Below, piece after piece: positions 1-8,171 of a stretch of DNA of 20,324 nucleotides (positions within the stretch are counted from its first letter, which is position 1; every line of letters begins with the position of its first letter). Source of the stretch: Gnetum montanum (lineage: Eukaryota > Streptophyta > Gnetopsida > Gnetales > Gnetaceae); the NCBI GenBank assembly GCA_015680685.1, contig MNCI01018363.1, positions 394,111 through 414,434 on the forward strand, in the 5' to 3' direction. Both the position numbers and the translations under genes were made by a program. The notes under the pieces were generated by a model, which had not been told where the DNA came from, ran no database searches, and saw only the letters and a list, made by a program, of their open reading frames with translations.

Positions 1-255
1 GGAACTACATCGTATGAAGTGCCCCACTATGCTTACTACAATCAAGTGTGTGAACCCCAATGGGGTGAGTATGGACCAGTTCCAATATTTCCAACATGCA
101 AGGATCCTCAACCTTCATTTATTAATCCCTGCATACCATTCGATCCTAAACATCATAGTGGGTCAACTCATTATCTGGGAACTACATTGTATAAATTTCC
201 CCACTATGCTCCTTATAACCTAGTGTGTGAAACCCGACGAGGTAAGTATGACCAA
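1..255 (+). repeat. In-frame 177-nt tandem repeat in the accessory ORF
   Basis: Positions 1-78 and 178-255 align codon for codon at a spacing of 177 nt (59 codons). The conserved protein pattern is GTT-x-Y-x-x-PHYA-x-YN-x-VCE-x-x-x-G-x-Y. The spacing is a multiple of three, so the duplication keeps the frame. Only the first part of the second unit is present; after about residue 86 the protein moves into a different domain. More units may lie left of the window. Confidence 0.85.
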
Positions 256-633
256 TTTTGGTACAACAAAGAAGAAGGCACCATAGTTAAAAATTGTGGT
301 GTGACTATTGATTTCTCTATTCAAGCCATTATGGAGTTATTAAACCTTCCGAATACAAGGCCAAAGGTTGCTCAGAACTAGTTGGACACTTTTAGAACCG
401 AGCAACTTAATAAACTATTGACAGAGAATAAAAGGGTGGTGCAAGAAAAAGAGAAGGTTGATTGGGCTGCCTCTGTGGCACAAGTGCAAACTTACATGCA
501 TGCCAAGGCACTCAAGGCCTTACAAGAGGAGAAACTCTAGGCCATACTTCAATGCCATCAAATCCCAAGACTTGGAGAAAAAAAAAAGGGAAAGACACCT
601 ATGGAGGAGTCACTGCCACCAGAAACTACATGA
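1..633 (+). pseudogene. Accessory ORF of element A (C-terminal part)
   Basis: Frame 1 stays readable from the window edge to TGA at 631-633, broken only by TAG at 379-381 and TAG at 538-540. The N-terminal part is rich in His, Tyr and Pro and carries a 59-residue tandem repeat. At about residues 98-120 comes the motif VTIDFSIQAIMELLNLPN, which resembles the VDFSPEAIN..LGLP stretch of plant retrotransposon accessory proteins annotated as 'putative plant transposon protein'; this match is from memory. A Lys/Glu-rich, probably coiled-coil segment follows (about 128-178), then a short Pro/Glu tail ending PPETT. Both stops could be CAG to TAG changes. The matching ORF in B (12482-14276) also lies just upstream of a polypurine tract. 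Function unknown; the position is that of the third or env-like ORF of Athila/Tat elements. Confidence 0.6.
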
Positions 634-796
634 GTTCCAAATTTTTGTAAATATTCTATGTGTTGTGTCTTTGTTTTATTTTCTTTTCACACTATGGCAT
701 AATCCCATTTTTCCATCTAATAATCCCATACCTATCCACTATGTAATCAATGTGGCTTCTTCTCACTTTAACTCGAGGAAAAGTTTTCATTCAGTC

Positions 797-805
797 GTGG
801 GGGTA
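797..805 (+). promoter_or_regulatory. Polypurine tract of element A
   Basis: GTGGGGGTA directly precedes the LTR start TGATGAG at 806. The same arrangement, ATGGGGGTA then TGATGAAT, occurs at 14500-14508. In LTR elements this is the plus-strand DNA priming site, so it fixes the orientation of A (+) and identifies the following repeat as a 3' LTR. Confidence 0.75.
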
Positions 806-860
806 TGATGAGATATGAAATTGCTCATATTGCTCGCGGTCGTGTTAAGGCACCCACGTT

Positions 861-941
861 ATATCATGGGCTGTGATATCGTGTATGCGATATATCATGG
901 GCTGCGATATCGTGTATGCGATATCATGTACGCGATATCAC
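861..941 (+). repeat. 31-bp tandem repeat in the U3 of LTR A
   Basis: Two near-identical 31-bp units (861-891 and 892-922) differ at one visible base, and a shortened third copy follows (923-941). Each unit carries GATATC cores flanked by GCG or GTG, such as GCGATATCGTG, so the block is rich in short palindromes and CpG. It lies about 15 bp upstream of the TATA box, where a retrotransposon enhancer would be expected. Confidence 0.85.
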
Positions 942-956
942 AGTCAGCCGCAATTT

Positions 957-965
957 CTATAAATA
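957..965 (+). promoter_or_regulatory. TATA box of LTR A
   Basis: CTATAAATA followed by AAGAGG. The same TATAAATA core occurs at the corresponding place in LTRs B, C and D, which supports its role as the element's RNA polymerase II promoter. Confidence 0.65.
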
Positions 966-1132
966 AGAGGCCGCTCTCCCTCATTTGACATCCCAGTTTT
1001 AGAGTAGCAAAGCTCTGGCAGTTTGATACCTCCAGAGTTAGATTTTTTCCTGTGTCTGCCCATAGTGTGGTGAATGTAATTGTACGGTGTCTTCATTCGA
1101 GTGTGTCGTACTTGGACATGCACATGACCAGC

Positions 1133-1138
1133 AATAAA
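1133..1138 (+). terminator. Polyadenylation signal of LTR A
   Basis: AATAAA followed by AGATCG lies about 170 bp downstream of the TATA box. The other three LTRs have AATAAA at a comparable place. It marks the likely R/U5 end of the element transcript. Confidence 0.55.
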
Positions 1139-1365
1139 GATCGAGATTACTTCATCATTGCAGCATTCACTTAGTTTATTTATTTGTTTGTTTATTTAAT
1201 GTTATTTACTACTTTACTTGCGAACTTGAAAACCCCTCCAGCTCAATCACTCACAATCCAATACTATTAAAATATAATAATATGACCAACATTATTTAAC
1301 CTAAATACCTCAATGATCATGGGACATGTGTCTAAATCCTCAATCAATTGATGTATGTCTAGTAG

Positions 1366-1385
1366 AAACCATAACTCTAATACCA
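1366..1385 (-). other. Initiator-Met-type primer-binding site (older element)
   Basis: On the minus strand this reads TGGTATTAGAGTTATGGTTT. The usual plant initiator-tRNA-Met primer site begins TGGTATCAGAGC, so the copy differs by C-to-T changes only. The LTR would lie to the right (higher coordinates), ending AATACA at 1386, and the element body to the left, where only about 115 bp remain before LTR A. This suggests that A inserted just inside the 5' end of an older Ty1/copia or chromovirus-type element. No coding sequence is left to choose between them. Confidence 0.5.
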
Positions 1386-2503
1386 TGTATTAGCAAACAC
1401 TTTCATAACCTAAGGCTTTAGATATGCTAAAGAAAACTATTTCATTTCTTATTATTTTCTCATAATTTTGGGAACCATTCAAGATCTTGAGGTCCTCTTG
1501 AGACTCCTATAGAGTCTCCTTAGGAAGCTTGAAGACATCAACATACTAGTAGAAACTCATAGAAAGAGAAAATAATGAAGCAAGTAGGCCTAAATCATAT
1601 AGATGTTAAAATAATTACTATTGTTCATAATGCCACATGTCTTATTATATATAAAGTAACTCATAGATAGAATAAATTTATCTTTTCTACCTCTCACCTT
1701 AGTTGTTTATCTAACCCTAGCATTTCAGATCCCCTTCAACCCTATCAAAGATCCTTTTGAGTCCAAATAGAAGAAAATAATCCCACTCAAAGGTCCCTTG
1801 ACTAATACTTCAAGAATTCTTCAACTCACTTGAAGCTTTCTTCTATAAACATCTCTTCTCCTTGAGATTAAACTTATTTCTTTTGATTAGCCTGTTTAGC
1901 CTTCTCCCTTGGATTCTAAGTTATAGCTCCTTGGTGTGATCTTTCATCTTCCCTCCAATTTTCCATTTAATTTGATATTCGTTAAAATCTACATGGGATG
2001 TCTTATAGAAGAATGGAACATCTTGCTCAAAAGTGGTTGTTAAAAGCTGGGTCATCCTAAAATCATATGGAACATCTTAGCTAGGACATCTTAAATATAG
2101 TTGGGATGCCTCACCTGCAGTTGGGATATCTAACCTATAGTTGGAACGTCTCACCTACAAGTGCAAAATATAAAGATGTTTTTTTGATACTTGCAAACTT
2201 TGGATACCTTCAAACTAGTTTCCATAGCCCTCAAAATCTCCTAGACTCATCAAAAAAAGTTCAAGACACACTCAAATATGAAAAAAACACCTTAGAATCA
2301 TTATCAAAAGTCAACATAGGAAGACATACACAAATAGCACATCCACATATATAAGGTACATTGAGGATTACAAAAGGATTAGGTGATATCCTTATTAGTT
2401 TTATAATCCCAACTTCACCCACATGCTATGAGAATCAAATTAAAAATGAAATCAGTGTCACACATTAAGGTTTGATGTGAGATTTCTTCATCTAGCTCCC
2501 ACA
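1386..2503 (-). repeat. Possible LTR of the older minus-strand element
   Basis: The 3' boundary (1386) is set by the adjoining primer site. On the minus strand there are TATA-like sequences near 1643-1653 and 2398-2405. The 5' boundary is a guess: TGTGGGAGCTAGATG at about 2489-2503 would give a TGT...ACA repeat of about 1.1 kb, but similar TGTGGGA words recur further right inside tandem repeats. There is no convincing ORF in this stretch. It contains the 20-bp minisatellite at 2079-2158. Confidence 0.25.
2079..2158 (+). repeat. 20-bp minisatellite, about four units
   Basis: Units at 2079-2098, 2099-2118, 2119-2138 and 2139-2158 follow the pattern AGTTGGGAT..CTCACCTA.. with an exact 20-bp period. 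The last three are clearest, starting AGTTGGGATG, AGTTGGGATA and AGTTGGAACG. Further degenerate GGAACATCTT words just upstream (2014-2078) suggest older units. Confidence 0.75.
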
Positions 2504-2764
2504 TGCTATGCTTGATTTTCTAAACAAGCTAAGGATTGTCCCAAACAAGTTAGGAATGTGAAATAAAAAATGAAATTAAATCTATGGGTTGTATTTTTGG
2601 TGAAAATTTTGATTTTTCTAGTCCCACACATTATTAATATGGTCAATATTAATGGTATGTGGGCCCCACAAACCATAGGAAAAAATGCTAAGGGCTTCAC
2701 ATGTTGGGGAAATGAAATAAAAAAACTAATTTCATATGCTAGTTTTCCTTTTTAGAATGGTTTC

Positions 2765-3030
2765 TATAGTTCCACATGTTGTTCATCTATCTCCCACACA
2801 TCGTACTAGTTTGTTTGATATAAACAAGCAACCAACATTGTCTATCTAGGTCCCACACCCTGTACTAGCTTGCTTGATATAAAAAAACTACCAACATCAT
2901 CTATCTATATACACATGTCATGTGACCTTGTTTGATAGCTTGTTTAACATAAACAAGATTCCAATGCTACCTATCTAGCTCCCATACACTGTACCAACTT
3001 GTTTGATATAAACAAGTTGTCAACCTAGTC
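2765..3030 (+). repeat. Degenerate minisatellite built on a hairpin
   Basis: About four diverged units repeat the order CTATCTAG.TCCCACAC, GTACTAG, TTGTTTGATATAAACAAG, CAACAT. The GTACTAG/GTACCAA words start at 2803, 2862 and 2991 (spacing 59, then 129, the latter holding one altered unit near 2920-2955). The core is an inverted repeat; in the last unit it is perfect, with 10-bp arms CAACTTGTTT and AAACAAGTTG around a GATAT loop (2995-3019). Related words occur at 2417-2560 and up to about 3165. Confidence 0.7.
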
Positions 3031-4012
3031 CACATAGACTATATGCTATTATACAAGCCCAAACAAGATATTAATCTAGTTAATATATCCCACAAGCTAT
3101 CATGCTAGGTCAAACATGTTGCCAACCTAGCCCTTAGTGCTCACACACTATCACACTAGGTGTCAACAGCTAAAAATACTAAATGAAACACCTCATAATC
3201 TTGCATCCAACTAGAAAAATGTGAGAAATATTGGTTATAAAAAAATGATAAATTTTAAAACATTAATTACTAGTCAAAAATGTTGATAACACTATTTATC
3301 AAGCTAAAATTGACCATAGTGTTGCCTGTTCAAATGCAAAAACAACCAAGTCTACCAAAAATTAACAAAAATACCTATTTCATCATTAATTGGGCATGAA
3401 AAACCCTAGGAACATTGTAAGAAAAAAATTCATAATGTTGTCATAGGTAAGGAGGAGGCCAATAACACTACATATTTTGGCAAAAAGTTACCATAAAATT
3501 AGTTTTTGTGCTACTAAAAATCCTAATTTGCTATCAAGTAACCTTGGAAAGACCTCTAAAAATCACATTCAAAGGGTAAAATCCTTTGTGCTACCTCTCT
3601 CAATCCCAAAGGTTAAAAATGTTGAAAATTAGTGGAAACAATCCCAACAATGCTAAAAACTAGTATCATTGAACAATATGTACAAAAAGCCAAGACTACC
3701 ATGTTTTCCCAAATACATTAAGCCTTGGTAGTTTGGTAATTCCAGGCATGCCCAAATACACTACCATGATAAAATTGACCTCACAAACTAAGATATGTAA
3801 AAACAATTCTTCTTCTAGGTGAAACACATTGTTCACAAGTGTTCAAAAATCCTAATTCTAGCCTTAAAACATTGTTACAATGTAAAAAAATGAAATTGAG
3901 CTCAAATGTTGCTATTTGGTGAGAAATTATTTTTTCTAGCCCAAAACAATGCCCCTGTGCTTAAAAATGCTAACATGTGGGCTCCACAAGTCATGACCAA
4001 AAAATACCAAGT
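3031..4012. other. No gene recognised; A-rich decayed sequence
   Basis: There is no ORF of note on either strand and no match to the LTR family. The sequence is A/T-rich, with scattered words such as AAAAATGCTAA and GTGGGCTCCACAAG that echo the repeats on either side (for example GTGGGCCCCACAA near 2660). It is probably old transposon or repeat debris. Confidence 0.5.
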
Positions 4013-4162
4013 CTTAAAAATACTATGATAGTGAAATCATAGCTTATTTAATCCTAAAAATGCTAGGACAGTAAAATTCATAGCTTATTTAACCCCACAC
4101 TTTGTCAAAACTACCCAAAAATGCTAACAAGGTGAAATTACACCACTAACATAGCTTATTTA
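4013..4162 (+). repeat. Tandem repeat with CATAGCTTATTTA
   Basis: The exact word CATAGCTTATTTA occurs at 4038-4050, 4079-4091 and 4150-4162. Each copy is preceded by AAAAAT(A/G)CTA..A..GTGAAAT-like sequence. The first two units are 41 bp apart; the third is 71 bp further on and appears to carry an insertion. No function is evident. Confidence 0.7.
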
Positions 4163-4900
4163 CCCTTAAAACTTATTATTGTATACATTTTGACCTTTTT
4201 CATTGAATTATTACTTGGTTTGAGCATATAATGACCAATATAAAAAAATAAAATTATTTTGTTTCATTTTGCTTTATTCTTGACTTTGTTTGACCAACAT
4301 ATTATTCAAATGCCACTTGATATGCCTTTGTTGGCATGCAAGATTCAGTGAGGAAAATGTGGGGATGATCCAAATTGCTTTTAAGCTTAAGTAGACCCTC
4401 TTGTAAATGTCAATACACTAATTGAGCATGAATACTTAAACCTTAAGCCTAGAAGCCTTTTTGATCATATAACTTTAATACCCTAGAATGACCTAATTGC
4501 TCTAGGCCTTGACACTAGGAATATCATAAAAGATCCCTTAGTTGAAACCTCCATTACAACTCATATACCCACATCAATTAAATTACACTATACCTAGTTG
4601 GCAATAAGATACTTATTATTAAAAAAAGATAAGAAAATCACATTGAAATAATGAAATATATATAAGAAATTATAAAATATTTAAGAAAATGAAAACGTAC
4701 TAAAGATGTTGTAAAACAAAAACTATGAAAGATTAATAATGTAGAAAATAAAAGGGTAAAATAAAGGATGTGTAAAACTAAAACATGTAAAACAAAAAAT
4801 AAAAAACTAAGGAGCTGCTTATATGCTTAGCATGGATGGCCATCTCCTCCATGACTAAGTTGAAATAAGGAGATATAAAATACTAATCATGATTGTCCAT
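4163..4900. other. Decayed 3' region of element D, no gene
   Basis: Read on the minus strand this follows the integrase and is T-rich and non-coding. At 4566-4576 the minus strand reads TGATGTGGGTA, similar to the polypurine tract plus LTR start of A and B, and could be the polypurine tract of D. The conserved LTR blocks (TATAAATA, AGATCTTTATT, TGATAAAAATCATATGCC) do not follow, so a 3' LTR is not recognisable. A plus-strand purine-rich run at about 4350-4364, followed by TGATCC, is another weak candidate boundary. Confidence 0.35.
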
Positions 4901-5996
4901 CTAAAGAGGTATGTGTTGTATTAGCTGGCTTAGGGTCATGGAAATTTTAACTTGTTGTATGTTGACTAGTTGCTTCTTGCCTAGGCTTTCATGTTTATAG
5001 ATCATCATGGCCCTAGAAGGAAAAGCTTTGTAAATTATATAAGGTCCTTTCCACAATGTCTTGAACTTAGTTTGTTGAGGTACAAGTGTGGGATTCCAGT
5101 AGAGAATCTTATATCTCAATTGAAATTTGACTTTCTTGACTTTAAGGTCATGGTGTTCTTTGTTGAATGCTTTGTGTAACTCATTAGATGATAAGTCTAA
5201 TAATTGATTTTTTTAGCAAGTTGAGAGTCATTAATCTTTCTTTTTATGCTAGACTTAAGATAAGGTCAAGGTCACAGGCTATTGAAAGTGTATGGAGCTT
5301 GAATTGAATAGGAAGTATTGGTAATTTTCTATGCACTAGCTCATAGGGAGAGTAGCCTATAGGAAGTTTCCATGTTGAGAATTAGGCCAAAAGGAATATT
5401 ATTGAGTTTCATGCTCTAATATTTCCTATATTTGCTAACAATTCTTGTTAGAATCATTGTGATTTTCCTATTGGTAACCTCAACTTGACCATTGGCTTGG
5501 GGGTGTTAGGGTGTTGTGAGTTTATGTACGCCCAAGCATTGCATGAGCTTCCAAAAAGTAGTACCTGTAAAGTGAGTTCCATTATCAAAAATTAATGCAT
5601 GTGGCATACCAATCCTATTTACAACATTTTTTTGTACAAACCAAGTAGTAGTAGAAGATGCATAGTCAGTAATGGTTGTTACTTCTACCCATTTTATACA
5701 ATAGTCAATAGCAACTATGATATACACCTTTTTATTTGACATGGGCATGATGGGACCCATGAAATCAATGCCCCAAATGTTGAAGATTCCAGTGGTTGAA
5801 TCCATTATTGAGGTCCTTTCATTTGAGTAGTCATTCCACTATCTTGTTGGAATTGTTTAGAAGAGTGGACATATTAGTAAGCATCCTTGAAGATTATTGA
5901 CCAGTAGTACCCTACCATCAAGATATTAATGGCCATGTGTCTCCTAGCATAGTGGCCTCCATAAGGACCTTCATGAGAATCTTGGAGAATGTGCAG
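4901..5996 (-). pseudogene. pol: Integrase domain of pol (element D)
   Basis: Integrase inserts the cDNA into chromosomal DNA. The N-terminal zinc-binding part keeps both histidines (HEGPYGGH, about 5948-5984), but the following Cys pair is lost: the sequence there reads HSSKQFQQ (about 5845-5875). The catalytic core is readable: first Asp in WGIDFMGP (codon 5766-5764), second Asp in IFDNGTHF (codon 5586-5584) and Glu in NGQVEVTNRK (codon 5481-5479). The second Asp and the Glu have 34 residues between them, one fewer than the usual 35. The C-terminal GPY module is seen as LWKGPYIIYKAF (about 5015-5055) and the frame closes at 4901. A frameshift lies near 5800 and stops interrupt the frame, including one five residues after GVHKL. 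Open stretches remain at 5506-5805 and 4901-5119. Confidence 0.9.
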
Positions 5997-6239
5997 TTGA
6001 TCAACATTAGGGACACATCATCAAACCAAGCCATTAGAACACAACTTGTAGAGATGTTTGTTGATCTCCATGAAGTGTTTTACCTAGTGAAGAAACTATT
6101 TTTTCTTCTAGTGGTCCAAACCTTGTGGCATGTATTGAGTGATAAGATAAATAAGAATGCCATCATACCATTTAGGCTCATTGGGAAATTATTTAGTTAT
6201 AGCCCCAGCAAAGAGAATTTCATTAGGAAACATATCAAA

Positions 6240-6800
6240 TAATGGGCTCTCCTCCTCTTTGTTATCCCATCGTAATCGAGACAAGTAATCAGCAACCATA
6301 TTCTTACTACCCTTTCGATCTATCATTATAAGATCAAATTCTTGTAAGATCACCAACCACTATATGACACAGGGGCTCACCATTGTCTTGTTCATTAGGA
6401 AGTGAATGGAACTATGTTCTATATGCATAAACACTTTGTATCCAAGTACATAATGCCTAAACTTCTCTAGAGTAAACACCATGGCCATGAATTCTTTTTC
6501 TATGGTGGTGTTGTTCAGTTGTGCATTCACAATGCTTTAGCTTGCATAGTAGATGTAATATGGGAATTTATTATTACCCATCTATGTAAGCAAAACTCCT
6601 AGGGCATAATTTCATGCATCTACCGTGACATGAAATGGTCTAGACCAATCAGGTGCTTGTAGGATTGCAGTTCCTACAAGTTTCTCCTTTTAGTTGCTGG
6701 AATTCTTTTTCCCATTCTGTGGTCTAGAAAAATGAAGAATCTTTCTTCTTTAGCTCCACCAATGATTTTTTGATCTTAGAAAAATTATCTATGAATTGCT
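6240..6800 (-). pseudogene. pol: RNase H domain of pol (element D)
   Basis: This domain degrades the RNA strand during reverse transcription. A single frame runs from about 6680 through to about 5800, linking RNase H to integrase. Visible active-site positions: Asp in VDA (codon 6620-6618), Glu in TIEKEF (about 6490-6507), a position reading HIEHSS where related proteins have TDHS (Asp to Glu, about 6412-6424), and Asp in MVADYLSRL (about 6271-6297). Between these are the expected landmarks YYAS, FTLEKFRHYVLG and LQEFDL. In-frame stops occur after VDA, LLT, YYAS and VI. A frameshift near 6690 separates it from the RT connection (SFLGH, FSKIKKSL). Confidence 0.88.
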
Positions 6801-7850
6801 AGTAGTAGCTAGTATGTCCAAGAAATGACCAAACATCTTTAACAGTTTTTGGCTAGCAAGTGATTACTTGGATGACCTTTATTTTTTCAAGGTCTATTTC
6901 AATTCCTTCTTATGATATTCGTTGTCCCAATACAATGCCTTCCTAGATCACTAGATGACTCTTTTGCTAGTTAAGATATAGATTTGTTTCAACACATCCT
7001 AGACCACTACATAACTCTTTTTCTAGTTAAGCTATAGTTTTGTTTCAACACTTCATTTTAGTACTTACTCAAGGTAGTTTAGGGCTTACTCAAATGTAGC
7101 TCCATAGGTGGAGAAGTCATCCATGAAGACTTTCACATTGCCACTAATTTTCTATTGAAAAATGCTTAGTACTAGGTGTTGGAAAGTAATAAGATCATTG
7201 CACAGACCAAAAGATATCTTGGAATATGCAAAAGTTCCCCAAGGACTTGTGATTGTTGTCTTGGCCTAGCACTCTAGCACAATCTGGATTTGATTATAGC
7301 CACTATAACCATCCAAGAAACTATAGAAGCAATGCCCAAAGATTGTGTCTAACACTTGATCAATGAATAACAGCAGAAAATAGCCCTTGAATGTTATTGT
7401 ATTTAGCAGTCAAAAATCAATGCAAACCTACCACTTACCACCTTTCTTTGGCATAATCACAAGTGGACTAACCCACTCACTATCTACAATGGGACAAATG
7501 AACCTCACCTTGAGAAGTTTTTTAATTTCTTCTTTGATAATCTACTTTAGTTTTACGTTCAATCACCTCTATGGTTGTTGCTTTGGCTTCATGGTTGTAT
7601 TAGTGTAGATGTGATGCTAGCATATCCTAAGATCAATCCTTGTGAGTTTAGGATATGACCAAGAAAATGTTGCTGACCATTTTTCAACCACATTCAATAG
7701 CATATTTTTCTATTTTGGAGCAAGATTTGCATTGATTATGACTAACTTCCCATTTTTTAAGAATACATATTCTATGCTAGCTAGTAGCATTTTTAGTTTA
7801 AGGGGATCTTGCTTGAAATTTTCAAGAATTTCCAAGTCTCCCCAGTAGGT
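6801..7850 (-). pseudogene. pol: Reverse transcriptase domain of pol (element D)
   Basis: One frame is readable from about 7760 to 7055. It starts with the pre-RT segment (FLKNGKLVIINANL, FSWSYPKL) and the N-terminal KEEIKKLLK, then PIVDSEWVSPLVIMPKKGG, LPFID-like LLFIDQVLD, FLDGYSGYNQIQI (first catalytic Asp, about 7311), PWGTFAY, ISFGLCND and VFMDDFSTYG (catalytic FMDD at 7127-7116). All three catalytic aspartates are kept. Ten stops fall in this frame up to the codon after TFE: seven TAG, two TGA and one TAA. A 56-bp tandem duplication (6941-7052) then shifts the frame, after which EGIVLGQRIS and SFLGHTSYY continue the thumb and connection. The spacer between protease and RT (7851-8171) is too decayed to read with confidence. 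Confidence 0.93.
6941..7052 (-). repeat. 56-bp tandem duplication within the RT gene
   Basis: 6941-6996 and 6997-7052 are adjacent direct copies, 49 of 56 bases identical by eye. Both encode the RT thumb motif: SVETKL-x-LN in the right copy and CVETNLYLN in the left copy, read on the minus strand. Fifty-six is not a multiple of three, so the duplication itself breaks the frame. Downstream protein motifs continue from the left copy. Confidence 0.85.
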
Positions 7851-8171
7851 ATCATCATTTGTATCATTAGAGAGTTGGTAATGAACTTGCTTTTTTTATC
7901 AATGTCTGTGACATATGCACTTGTGAGGCTCTTGGTTGGTTCCATGCAAAGTGTGCTACTTTTAGGATTAGCGGTCAACCACTAGGTGCCCTCCTATTTT
8001 GTGCCTATTGTATATAAACATCTTTGAATTTTTGCTTCTAGTTCATACTACTTACATGTAGAGATGGATGTTCATTTCACTTCCCAGAGTTTCTACACAC
8101 AATTGCATCCTATATCATTGTACATAATGCATGGAACTCACTTCTTCATAATCTTTCCAAATGAATTTTCT

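Larger units (their letters stand above)
1..1249 (+). mobile_element. LTR retrotransposon A, 3' end only
   Basis: Truncated by the window start. In order it shows the end of an accessory ORF (1-633), a short untranslated stretch (634-796), a polypurine tract (797-805) and a 3' LTR (806-about 1249). The polypurine tract and LTR start share TGGGGGTATGATGA with element B at 14501-14514, so A belongs to the same broad group of elements. Its coding part has two in-frame stops and no frameshift, and it keeps many more CpG sites than the other elements, so it is probably the youngest insertion here. The right flank just after 1249 (CTCAC) is the candidate target duplication; its partner lies outside the window. 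Confidence 0.75.
806..1249 (+). repeat. 3' LTR of element A
   Basis: It starts TGATGAG right after the polypurine tract. U3 carries a CpG-rich tandem repeat (861-941), then a TATA box (957-965). A polyadenylation signal, AATAAA, lies at 1133-1138 with T-rich sequence downstream. The end is less certain: CTCAATCA at 1242-1249 resembles the ATCA end of LTR B, giving about 444 bp. It keeps at least 12 CpG sites between 830 and 975, in contrast to the CpG-poor surroundings. Outside the ends and promoter layout it does not align with LTRs B, C and D, so it is a separate subfamily. Confidence 0.65.

Noticed and set aside
1-633. The two in-frame TAG codons considered as programmed readthrough or a recoded stop
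   Set aside because: TAG stops are frequent in all decayed elements here and fit CAG deamination. Nothing in the flanks indicates readthrough, and other stops are present elsewhere.
458-808. A 116-codon plus-strand open stretch
   Set aside because: It overlaps the accessory ORF in another frame and runs through the polypurine tract into the LTR start, so it is a chance frame.
861-941. Regular repeats considered as a CRISPR array
   Set aside because: The units are directly adjacent without unique spacers, in a plant LTR. The same applies to the repeats at 2079-2158 and 2765-3030.
4350-4372. Plus-strand purine run followed by TGATCC, as the 3' end of another + strand element
   Set aside because: No LTR features (TATA, AATAAA, family blocks) follow, and the region soon runs into minus-strand integrase. 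Kept only as a weak note.
5479-5805. Integrase core considered as a functional or domesticated gene
   Set aside because: The open stretch lacks the N-terminal zinc site, ends before the catalytic Glu because of a stop, and is flanked by frameshifts.
5937-6242. A 101-codon plus-strand open stretch
   Set aside because: It is antisense to the RNase H-integrase linker and zinc region, whose minus-strand motifs are clear.
7387-7848. Two plus-strand open stretches (7387-7608 and 7642-7848)
   Set aside because: Both are antisense to well-recognised reverse transcriptase motifs.
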